Source: UBA1402 sp964575345
GTDB lineage: Bacteria > Bacteroidota > Bacteroidia > Bacteroidales > UBA1402
Assembly: GCA_964575345.1 (NCBI GenBank)
Contig: CAZNQD010000057.1
Span: 1 to 13,145 of the forward strand
Direction of reading: 5' to 3'
DNA length: 13,145 nucleotides
Shown: piece after piece, positions 6,670-12,829 of the stretch
How positions within the stretch are numbered: position 1 is the stretch's first letter
Layout of the letters: every line of letters starts with the position of its first letter
Notes under the pieces: model-generated
Database searches by the model: none
What the model was told of the DNA's origin: nothing
Seen by the model: only the letters and a program-made list of their open reading frames with translations
Made by a program: the position numbers and the translations under genes

Positions 6670-8253
6670 TTAAAACAAAACCCGGCCCTTGGACGCAGTG
6701 GGCGGACGAATGTACAAAATTCGGCTCAGGGTAGGAGCCAGGTCAAAAATGGAAACAAGCTGGCTGTTGCTGCTGGCCTTGATGCCGGCTCCGTAAAAGA
6801 CCAGGAGTGTAGTCTGGCCGGCATACTCTATTTGTCGGTTCTTGCCCGGGTAGGACTCCCAGCGGATGTTGCGCCCGTTTTCGAGTTTCAGCAGTAAATC
6901 GCCGGAGCGTTCTTTGTGAAAATTCAGGCCAAATGCCGATTCCCTGCCCTGATCGCCCAGCAGCAGGTCGTAAGCGGGTACCACTTGTTGTATGCCTTCG
7001 ACCTGGGTCAGAAAAAGAGCAGCTTTGTTGCAGATCTCCTGGTAATCGAGGTTGAGCTCATTGATGCGTTTACGGTTGAGGTAGATTTCGCTTTCGGTGC
7101 AGCCCTGTACCCAGCGTTCGCTGCCATATATGGCTGTCAGATAGAGGTTGAGCAAGGCGGCAGTGCGTTCCGGATAATAATTGCCGAAAAATCCGGGAGC
7201 CTTTTGGTCTTCTTCCACAGCCAGTTTGGGTGCCCCGGTACCGCAGAGATAAATCAGGGTATTGTCGAGCCCTATTTGCCGGTCAATTTCTTTGAGCAAC
7301 CAGCCCAGATCCTGGTCCAATCTGAAATACAGATCCTGCATTTCAAAGGCGGCACGGCTGTCGTTGCCGCTCAGTTGGCTGCCGGTGTTGAAATGCAGCA
7401 TCAACAGGTCCGGGTATTCGTCTTCTCCCAGTTTTTCCTGATCAATAAGTTCCAGGGCCAGCTGATTGAGTTCGGTATTGGCCATGGGGGTTTGCTTGAA
7501 GTCTCTATAACCTGTACCGTTGATAAATGAGAGAGCGTAATTGAAAAAGCCGGGATTTTTTTGATGCGGCATATACACATAACGGCTCAGGGGAAATTTC
7601 GGCTTCCAGCTGTTTTCGTCATTCGTTGCTTCAAACAGTCCGTAATCGTTGATTTGTTGAAGCCATGAGGGCATGTAATTATAATAGGTGCTACTGCACC
7701 ATTTGCCACTGACATCGTCCATCCAGAGGGCTGCGTCGGCGTTTCGTCCTCCGGCAATGATGGCGGCTTCGGGCTCCAGCCCTATCGAAAAGACTTTGGA
7801 ACGTCCGTTGCAGGCTTTTTTGAGTTCATCGCCTACAGTGTTGCTTCTCAAATTCAAGGGCGAAAAGGTCGAAGTGGTGTAATTCCCAAGGTAATCTTTG
7901 TCGTAAACACAGGATACCGGCCTTTCGAGTTGCCGGTTGAACCATTCCCGGGCAATGATGCCGTGATGCATGGGGGCGCAGCCGGTCAGCAGGCCGGCGT
8001 TCGTGTTGGCCGCATCGGGACGGCTTAAATCGTAGTTACAATTATCGTATACTTTGCCCTGTTTCAGCAGTAGTTTGAAGCCTTCCTCGCCAAAGCCATC
8101 CATAAACCATTGCAGGTATTCTTCCTGCAACTGATCCAGGTGTATGCCCAATACCAGGCGGGGCAGTTGTTTGCTGTCTTTAGGAGCGGGATAGACCTGA
8201 GAACTCAGGCTCAACATCAGTAAAACGGGGACTATATGTGAAAACGATTTCAT
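6670..8253 (-). CDS. Exported alkaline-phosphatase-superfamily protein, probable pseudoenzyme
   Basis: 527 aa with an N-terminal signal peptide (hydrophobic residues ~7-20, likely cut near VYPA, residue 23). The layout follows the PafA-type phosphatase / nucleotide pyrophosphatase family: LVLGIHLDQ, GFKLLLKQG, LLTG...HHGI, RLDQDL, LIYL, LLVFYG and FDLAPTLS all align. Key residues do not. The first metal Asp is kept (D40). The nucleophile Thr position is A81, the DxxxH pair is N289 and Q293, the DH of TADHG is T339-G340, and the late His before P-x-x-FYG is T481. A catalytically dead periplasmic scaffold or ligand-binding protein is inferred; the alignment is by eye against recalled family motifs. 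Its ATG overlaps the lnb stop by 4 nt (ATGA), implying translational coupling, and secA follows after 61 bp. Substrate or partner is unknown. Confidence 0.88.
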   Translation of the reverse strand: MKSFSHIVPVLLMLSLSSQVYPAPKDSKQLPRLVLGIHLDQLQEEYLQWFMDGFGEEGFKLLLKQGKVYDNCNYDLSRPDAANTNAGLLTGCAPMHHGIIAREWFNRQLERPVSCVYDKDYLGNYTTSTFSPLNLRSNTVGDELKKACNGRSKVFSIGLEPEAAIIAGGRNADAALWMDDVSGKWCSSTYYNYMPSWLQQINDYGLFEATNDENSWKPKFPLSRYVYMPHQKNPGFFNYALSFINGTGYRDFKQTPMANTELNQLALELIDQEKLGEDEYPDLLMLHFNTGSQLSGNDSRAAFEMQDLYFRLDQDLGWLLKEIDRQIGLDNTLIYLCGTGAPKLAVEEDQKAPGFFGNYYPERTAALLNLYLTAIYGSERWVQGCTESEIYLNRKRINELNLDYQEICNKAALFLTQVEGIQQVVPAYDLLLGDQGRESAFGLNFHKERSGDLLLKLENGRNIRWESYPGKNRQIEYAGQTTLLVFYGAGIKASSNSQLVSIFDLAPTLSRILYIRPPTASKGRVLF

Positions 8254-9539
8254 AGATTTCGATCGGATTTGCCTGAGCCCTGACAGGACATTTTTTTGTT
8301 ACGAATGCTCTTTGGAAGGGGATTGATCGAGGCCAGCAGGCTGCGCGACAATAAACTCAGCAAAAGAGGAATCATGGCCGGATGTACGTATTGCGGCAAA
8401 AAGCCGAAACCTGCCAGTGCGAAAAGAAAAACAGGGGTATTTATTTTCAGGTAGCCACTGTAGAAATTGCTTCGCCTGAAAGGCCTGAATACGAGCAATA
8501 AAGCAAAAAGCAAATGCAGGGGTTGTATCCAGAGCAAGAGGTAATTGGTTTTGGTGACGGGATGTACCGAAATAATAGCCAAAAAAGCAACAATCAATCC
8601 TACAATCCCTGCCAGCCCAAAAAGGAGGGCGTTTGCCAGGGGATACCGGCGGGCTGTTTTGAGTTCATGCAGCCCCAGGGTCAGAATCAGCGCAAACAAG
8701 ATCCAGCTGAGAAATACAGGCCCGGGAAGCGTGATTTTTTGTTGGGCCGGCACCGTTTTGATTTCGTTCAGTATGTTTTGTTCATCCACCAGGTAGCGCT
8801 CCAGTTGCAGGCTGTTTTCAGCCGTCTTTGCAGGAGCTGTGACAGTGGCCTTTTCAAAAGCTTCCATCATCAGTTCGGGGGCGAAAAGCAGGTCAACGGC
8901 CGATGCCGGGGCATCGGCCAGGCTGCTCAGCGCGAAAGAAATACCCAACCAGGTCCAGGGATGTTCTGCGGTGTAATGTTTAATTACCCCGCGCATGCTG
9001 TGGTATGCGGGTTCGTAATGATAATCAAGGCTTCCGTCCAGGCAGCGTTCAATTATTTTGCGGGCCCGGGTGGAGCAATTGTCGTAATAAAAATTGTAGC
9101 GATAAGTCCGGTTTTCGGGTAGGCTGTTGATAACCAGGGCCTGCCACAAGCGTGCTTTTTCTTCTTGCGAGAGGTTCAGCTTTTGGGAAATCACCAGGCG
9201 ATTTTCGTTGCGGTAACTGTGCATAAAACCTTCGAAACTGCTGACCCCTAAAATGTAGTCGATTTCTCCCCGCACAAAATTCCACAGGAAATTGTCGGAA
9301 TTGAAATCAAAAATACCGTAATTGAAGACCACATCGCGGCGGGTCAGCGGATCCAGCACCCGGATACCGGTATGTCCGTAATGCGCCCAGACTTCCTGCC
9401 CCGGGGAGCAAGTGAGCAGGAAAATCTCTGCCTGCCCGCTGAGTGTCGGGGCTGTTTGTGCTTTGATGTCGGGGCTGAACCCCACAAACAGCACGATTCC
9501 CGTTATGAATAAAAGAAGGGATTTTTGTGCTTTATTCAT
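8250..9539 (-). CDS. lnb: DUF4105 / Lnb-type lipoprotein N-acyltransferase
   Basis: 429 aa from the ATG at 9539. A signal peptide (MNKAQKS, hydrophobic core ~8-21, likely cut near A27) is followed by a periplasmic domain (about 30-265) and about five membrane helices (272-291, 303-323, 332-351, 368-382, 386-403). The periplasmic part has the family signatures TCSPGQEVWAHYGHT (C44, H56) and YYDNCSTRAR (C155). DUF4105 includes Lnb, the Bacteroides enzyme that N-acylates the lipoprotein amino-terminal cysteine where Lnt is absent. H56 and C155 (NC motif) are the likely catalytic pair; the His-then-NC order recalls LRAT-like permuted papain folds (inference). A longer frame starts at a TTG (9593) that lies inside the candidate promoter box and would spoil the signal peptide, so ATG is preferred. 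It is the first gene of the lnb-phosphatase-like-secA-SDR run. Confidence 0.86.
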   Translation of the reverse strand: MNKAQKSLLLFITGIVLFVGFSPDIKAQTAPTLSGQAEIFLLTCSPGQEVWAHYGHTGIRVLDPLTRRDVVFNYGIFDFNSDNFLWNFVRGEIDYILGVSSFEGFMHSYRNENRLVISQKLNLSQEEKARLWQALVINSLPENRTYRYNFYYDNCSTRARKIIERCLDGSLDYHYEPAYHSMRGVIKHYTAEHPWTWLGISFALSSLADAPASAVDLLFAPELMMEAFEKATVTAPAKTAENSLQLERYLVDEQNILNEIKTVPAQQKITLPGPVFLSWILFALILTLGLHELKTARRYPLANALLFGLAGIVGLIVAFLAIISVHPVTKTNYLLLWIQPLHLLFALLLVFRPFRRSNFYSGYLKINTPVFLFALAGFGFLPQYVHPAMIPLLLSLLSRSLLASINPLPKSIRNKKMSCQGSGKSDRNL

Positions 9540-9590
9540 CAAAGAAAAATTACGTTTATGGCTTTTGACATCGGTCTCTGAAAAATCAAA

Positions 9591-9598
9591 CAAAAGTA
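9591..9598 (-). promoter_or_regulatory. Candidate -7 promoter element for lnb operon
   Basis: Read on the minus strand this is TACTTTTG, an exact match to the Bacteroidota -7 consensus TAnnTTTG. It sits 52 bp upstream of the lnb ATG, which would give a 5' leader of about 45 nt. No TTG was found at the expected -33 position, so the call rests on one box and its position. Confidence 0.5.
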
Positions 9599-9599
9599 G

Positions 9600-9618
9600 G
9601 CAATTTTAGCGAAATTGC
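9600..9618. promoter_or_regulatory. Perfect 7-bp palindrome abutting the lnb promoter box (operator-like)
   Basis: GCAATTT (9600-9606) and AAATTGC (9612-9618) are exact reverse complements around a 5-bp spacer, TAGCG. The site begins 2 bp upstream of the TACTTTTG box of lnb, in the -7/-33 spacer, where a bound repressor or activator would affect initiation. A 19-bp dyad is the size of a typical dimeric regulator site. No regulator gene is present in the window to name. Confidence 0.4.
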
Positions 9619-9647
9619 TTGTATGATTTAAAAAAAGCAGCTTAGGC

Positions 9648-9677
9648 TTTGATATTCCGATAAAGTTATGAACTTTG
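9648..9677 (+). promoter_or_regulatory. Candidate promoter for the small membrane protein gene, overlapped by a palindrome
   Basis: TTTG at 9648-9651 lies 18 bp before GAACTTTG (9670-9677), which differs from TAnnTTTG only at the first base. The spacing is near the 19-21 bp expected for Bacteroidota. The -7 box is covered by a perfect dyad, AAAGTT-ATG-AACTTT (9662-9676). The leader to the ATG at 9740 would be about 55 nt. Confidence 0.38.
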
Positions 9678-9739
9678 CAGACTTGGTCAGGGCTTAGACG
9701 AAATACATACCGATAATACAATCATAATGCCGGCAAGCT

Positions 9740-10123
9740 ATGAAAATTAACTACAGCCAATTGGGAGCATGGATACAGCACAACACTTTGCTTGTGGTGA
9801 TTTTGCTGAGTTTTGTTGCCTTACTGATCCTGGTTTTTCTGATTATCCGCTACAAAAACAACAAAAACCGTTTGCTGCTGGCTCAAGAATACCTGGCAGC
9901 AGGTAAGGAAATTCCTCCTTATTTGTTAAAAGAAAACAGCCTGTATGCCAGGGCTGTTAAGAATCTTTTTTTGGGTATTGGCCTGGTATTTTTTCTGGGC
10001 TTTCTCACCGGGACCTGGGGTTGGGCTTCGGCCGGCCTGTTGTTTATTGCCCTGGGAGTGGGGCAAATGATCGTCTTTAAAAAATCCAGCAAAGATCTCA
10101 TCAACGGCGATTCAGACCGCTGA
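9740..10123 (+). CDS. Small three-helix membrane protein, DUF6249-like
   Basis: 127 aa. A first membrane helix (about 16-36) is followed by a basic patch (R37-R44), a short cytoplasmic segment with YLAAGKEIPPYLL (51-63), and two further helices (about 76-91 and 94-113) ending in KKSSKDL. The central x-x-G-x-x-IP motif followed by a helix pair with GIGLVFFLG and a short C-terminal tail resembles DUF6249, a small inner-membrane family common in Bacteroidota and often found beside sigma-factor or regulator genes; no such gene is next to it here. Function is unknown. The ATG at 9740 is the first in frame. A 7-codon reading frame starting at 9727 overlaps it in another frame and is probably fortuitous. 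The gene is divergent from lnb and convergent with the GH16 gene. Confidence 0.85.
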   Translation: MKINYSQLGAWIQHNTLLVVILLSFVALLILVFLIIRYKNNKNRLLLAQEYLAAGKEIPPYLLKENSLYARAVKNLFLGIGLVFFLGFLTGTWGWASAGLLFIALGVGQMIVFKKSSKDLINGDSDR

Positions 10124-10136
10124 TTCCTGCAGCGGT
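10116..10136 (+). terminator. Stem-loop over the stop codon of the small membrane protein gene
   Basis: ACCGCTG (10116-10122) pairs perfectly with CAGCGGT (10130-10136) around a 7-base loop. The stem includes the first two bases of the TGA stop (10121-10123). The downstream bases (TGTTGGTGT) are only partly T-rich, so it is a moderate candidate for transcription termination between the convergent genes. Confidence 0.4.
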
Positions 10137-10210
10137 TGTTGGTGTAACAGCCTGCCAGGTTTAACACCCGGTTTTGATTCCGGCAGCCCGCGTTGGTTTG
10201 GTGCCCTTGT

Positions 10211-11074
10211 TTAGTTGGCTTTTTGGTAAACCCTGACGTAATCTACTTCGTAGAGCAAAGGAAAAGCAGAGTCGTCGGGTTCTCCTCCGTTGCTGCCTAT
10301 GGCCAGGTTGAGCAGCAGGTAATGTTCCTGCCTGAAGGGGTTGCTGTAATTGCCCAGGTAGCCGTTGCTTGTCTGGTCCAGTGGAATTTCGTTGAGCAAT
10401 TCGTCGTCCAGATAGAGCCTGATGGCTTGCTCGTCCCAGTCCATGCGCCAGATATGAAATTGGGAGCCCCAGTCGGGAGTAGTGTCGGTAAAATGACTCA
10501 AAGCATAAACGGAGGAATCCCAAATAGCCTTGTAGTGCTGTTCTCCTCCCCAGGCCGCGTTGGCCAGAATATAGGGTACTCCTTTGATGCGATAGTACTC
10601 CATGACATCTATTTCGCCGCACGAAGGCCACTCCATGGTATTACCCAGGGTCCAGATGGCAGGCCAGGATCCTCCGGCCAGCGGAATTCTGGCACGTATT
10701 TCGAAACGTCCGTAAAGAAAAGACCTCTTGCCTCGCGTAGTGATCGACGAAGAAGTGTAATCGGCCTGCGGCCTGGAATTTCGCCAATCTTTGGCCTGAG
10801 GATTATAGCGGGGATTGGATACTTTTTCCCTACGCCCTTCGATAATCAGGAGGCCTTCTCTGCAATAGGCATTGTCGGCCTGGTACCATTGCAATTCCTC
10901 ATTGCGTACAAATCCATGTTCGTAGTTCCAGTTGCCGGAATCGGGCTTGCCCTCTGTGTCGAAATCGTCGCTCCAGACCAGTTTCCATTCCTGTGCCTGA
11001 AGCGCTCCGGCAAGGCTAAGCAGGGCGCACAAAGTACATAATCTGAATGTTGCAGATAATCTGATTGTTTGCAT
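10211..11074 (-). CDS. Secreted GH16 family endo-beta-glucanase (laminarinase-like)
   Basis: 287 aa from the ATG at 11074, starting MQTIRLS with a signal peptide likely cut after A27 (LQA|QEW). The GH16 catalytic motif EIDVME is at 154-159, giving nucleophile E154 and acid/base E159. Typical flanking elements are WSDDFD (34-39), YGRFEIRARIP (121-131), SWPAIWTLG (136-144), the late RMDWD (210-214) and the terminal YVRVYQ strand. This layout suits endo-1,3(4)-beta-glucan hydrolases of the laminarinase group; the exact substrate is not decidable. It is a single domain without a T9SS tail, carbohydrate-binding module or lipobox, so it is probably periplasmic or released. A 16-residue longer start (ATG at 11122) lies upstream of the candidate promoter box and would bury the signal peptide. 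The gene is divergent from the antiporter and not part of an obvious polysaccharide utilisation locus. Confidence 0.93.
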   Translation of the reverse strand: MQTIRLSATFRLCTLCALLSLAGALQAQEWKLVWSDDFDTEGKPDSGNWNYEHGFVRNEELQWYQADNAYCREGLLIIEGRREKVSNPRYNPQAKDWRNSRPQADYTSSSITTRGKRSFLYGRFEIRARIPLAGGSWPAIWTLGNTMEWPSCGEIDVMEYYRIKGVPYILANAAWGGEQHYKAIWDSSVYALSHFTDTTPDWGSQFHIWRMDWDEQAIRLYLDDELLNEIPLDQTSNGYLGNYSNPFRQEHYLLLNLAIGSNGGEPDDSAFPLLYEVDYVRVYQKAN

Positions 11075-11080
11075 ATGCAG

Positions 11081-11111
11081 TTGTTTTTGGGACAAAAATA
11101 GGCTATATTTG
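11081..11111 (+). promoter_or_regulatory. Candidate promoter for the antiporter operon (-33 TTG and -7 TATATTTG)
   Basis: TATATTTG at 11104-11111 is an exact TAnnTTTG match. TTG at 11081-11083 lies 20 bp upstream, within the usual Bacteroidota spacing. The leader to the ATG at 11193 would be about 75 nt. The promoter region fully overlaps the candidate minus-strand GH16 box. Confidence 0.5.
11093..11100 (-). promoter_or_regulatory. Candidate -7 promoter element for the GH16 gene
   Basis: On the minus strand this is TATTTTTG, an exact TAnnTTTG match, 18 bp upstream of the chosen GH16 ATG, so the leader would be only about 10-15 nt. No clear -33 TTG is seen. It lies back to back with the antiporter's -7 box, 3 bp away. 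Confidence 0.4.
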
Positions 11112-11144
11112 CAGCTTTGCATCTTTTTTTTTGCAGTATGAACA

Positions 11145-11168
11145 ATATTAAGCGATATTGACGATATT
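11145..11168. repeat. Helically phased ATATT repeats in the antiporter leader
   Basis: ATATT occurs at 11145-11149, 11155-11159 and 11164-11168, that is at 10- and 9-bp steps. The last two belong to a direct repeat CGATATT (11153-11159, 11162-11168). Such phasing places copies on one DNA face and could serve a regulator. The last copy is also part of GATATTTG, a one-mismatch -7 box. No function is proven. Confidence 0.3.
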
Positions 11169-11192
11169 TGCGACTTCGTTTTTGGCCATACA

Positions 11193-12800
11193 ATGGATAT
11201 TTCAATAGTACTTATAGCTCTGGGTTTATTGATCTTTTTTTCTCATATATTCAATGCCCTTTTTTCCAGGACACGTATACCCAACGTGTTGCTGCTTATG
11301 TTGATAGGCCTGCTTATCGGGCCGGTGTTAAAATTGATTTCCCCGCAGGATATGGGCAAGCTGGGTTCCGTCTTTACCACAGTGACTCTTATTGCCATTT
11401 TGTTCGAAAGCGGCATAGGACTTGAACTCAAAGTACTTAAAAAAGCCCTTTTAGGGGCATCTCTTATTACAATCTTGAATTTTATTGTCGTAATGCTGAT
11501 TGGTATATTCATCGGTATTTTCCTGCTCAAACTGGACTGGTTGCACAGTTTGTTTTTGGGAGCAGCCCTGGGTGGTACCTCTTCTGCAGTAGTAATTCCC
11601 ACAATCAATCAATTGAATCCAAATCCTAAAGCCAAAACGGTGCTCTACCTTGAATCGGCTTTTAGTGATATTCTCTGCCTGGTGGTTGCACTGGCTCTGC
11701 TGGCAGGTATTCAGACAGGAGAATTGAGTGTGGGCGGTATCCTCAACAATATGTGGATTTCTATATTGTTTTCCATTGTCATAGGCATTGTATTGGGCAT
11801 CATTTGGATAGTGATCCTCAAGAAATACCTGTCGGGCATAAAGAACACTATGTTCACCACTTTTGCCCTGGCCTTTATTCTGTATGGTTTTTGCGAACGT
11901 ATCGGCCTGAACGGAGGTTTAGGTATACTGGCCTTCGGCATTACTGCCGGCAACATAGGGACAGCCGGTTTTATCCGTAAATTATTCACATTGAACGAAG
12001 AGTCGGTACTCAATCAACAGGAACGTAATTTCTATTCCGAGATCGTTTTTGTGCTTCAAACCTATTTTTTTGTTTACATAGGTATCAGTATCCAATTGAA
12101 CAATATCTGGCATTTATTGATCGGTTTGTTGTTTGTGGTACTGGCTTTTGCTTTGAGGCCGCTAACTTCGCTTTCGCTGGGCAGAAAGGATCTTGATACA
12201 CGCGACAAAAAGCTTATTAATGCCTTGGGGCCCAAAGGACTGGTGGCGGCCGTGTTGGCCTCTCTGCCTTTGCAATCGGCCCTGGATAACAAAAAGAACC
12301 TGATGTCAGGACTTACTTCGGTTCAAAATCCGGCAGACCTTATTCCCGGGACGGAGGCTGTTACCCATACAACGATTCCGGCTTCGGATGCTTTGTTGTC
12401 GCAATTGCCCGCGGAGGGAAGCCTGATGGATACTATCGGATCACAAATGACGGGCGACAGCCTTAAGCAGGCTTTGGCGGGCATAGGCTCAGGCGACAGC
12501 GTATCAGTGCTGGCTGCCGTTCAGGACAACCTGGCCGGGCTGGCTGCTCAGGTGGACCCCCAGGCCATGGCCAAAGCCGACGAGATGATAGGATATGGCC
12601 TGACGATTCAAAATGTATCCTACGCCGTGGTTTTGATTAGTATCATTTTAAGCTCAGTCTGGGTTAATGTGATTGAACGAAAAAACAGAGCAACCCTGCC
12701 CATCGAAGGCTCAGGCGGGCCTGAACATAATGAATCTGATGGCATTACTACAGCCGGAGACAATGCAGATTCTGAACCCGATCGGGATTCCTTAGAATGA
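11193..12800 (+). CDS. CPA-family cation:proton antiporter with a large periplasmic insertion
   Basis: 535 aa, an inner-membrane antiporter exchanging Na+ or K+ for H+. About twelve helices lie in residues 3-360 and one more at about 475-492. Core motifs: PNVLLLMLIGLLIGP (30-44), FESGIGLEL (71-79), the unwound segment GGTSSAVVIP (127-136), and ESAFSDIL (154-161), where the ion-binding pair is S158-D159 rather than the usual N-D or D-D. RPL (322-324) and GPKGLVAAVLASLP (346-359) are CPA1-like. Residues 362-469 interrupt the normal short loop before the last helix with 108 soluble, Ala/Ser/Gly/Asp-rich residues. Positive-inside reading puts this segment in the periplasm. The C-terminal tail (497-535) is acidic and disordered, with no RCK/TrkA-C domain. 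A second antiporter gene follows after 29 bp. Ion specificity is not determinable. Confidence 0.92.
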   Translation: MDISIVLIALGLLIFFSHIFNALFSRTRIPNVLLLMLIGLLIGPVLKLISPQDMGKLGSVFTTVTLIAILFESGIGLELKVLKKALLGASLITILNFIVVMLIGIFIGIFLLKLDWLHSLFLGAALGGTSSAVVIPTINQLNPNPKAKTVLYLESAFSDILCLVVALALLAGIQTGELSVGGILNNMWISILFSIVIGIVLGIIWIVILKKYLSGIKNTMFTTFALAFILYGFCERIGLNGGLGILAFGITAGNIGTAGFIRKLFTLNEESVLNQQERNFYSEIVFVLQTYFFVYIGISIQLNNIWHLLIGLLFVVLAFALRPLTSLSLGRKDLDTRDKKLINALGPKGLVAAVLASLPLQSALDNKKNLMSGLTSVQNPADLIPGTEAVTHTTIPASDALLSQLPAEGSLMDTIGSQMTGDSLKQALAGIGSGDSVSVLAAVQDNLAGLAAQVDPQAMAKADEMIGYGLTIQNVSYAVVLISIILSSVWVNVIERKNRATLPIEGSGGPEHNESDGITTAGDNADSEPDRDSLE

Positions 12801-12829
12801 TTAATTTATTTAATTAGTAAGAGTATAGT

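Noticed and set aside
9540..9593. Longer N-terminus of the Lnb protein from a TTG start
   Set aside because: The TTG lies inside the TAnnTTTG box and the extra 18 polar residues would precede an otherwise normal signal peptide.
9727..9750. Seven-codon upstream reading frame overlapping the start of the small membrane protein gene
   Set aside because: It is very short, has no ribosome-binding feature and could easily occur by chance.
10161..10631. 156-aa minus-strand frame overlapping the GH16 gene in another frame
   Set aside because: The Arg/Gln-rich translation is a frame shadow of GH16, whose catalytic motif and fold are complete in the chosen frame.
11075..11122. Longer N-terminus of the GH16 protein (ATG at 11122)
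   Set aside because: It starts upstream of the candidate promoter and adds 16 residues before a good signal peptide beginning MQTIRLS.
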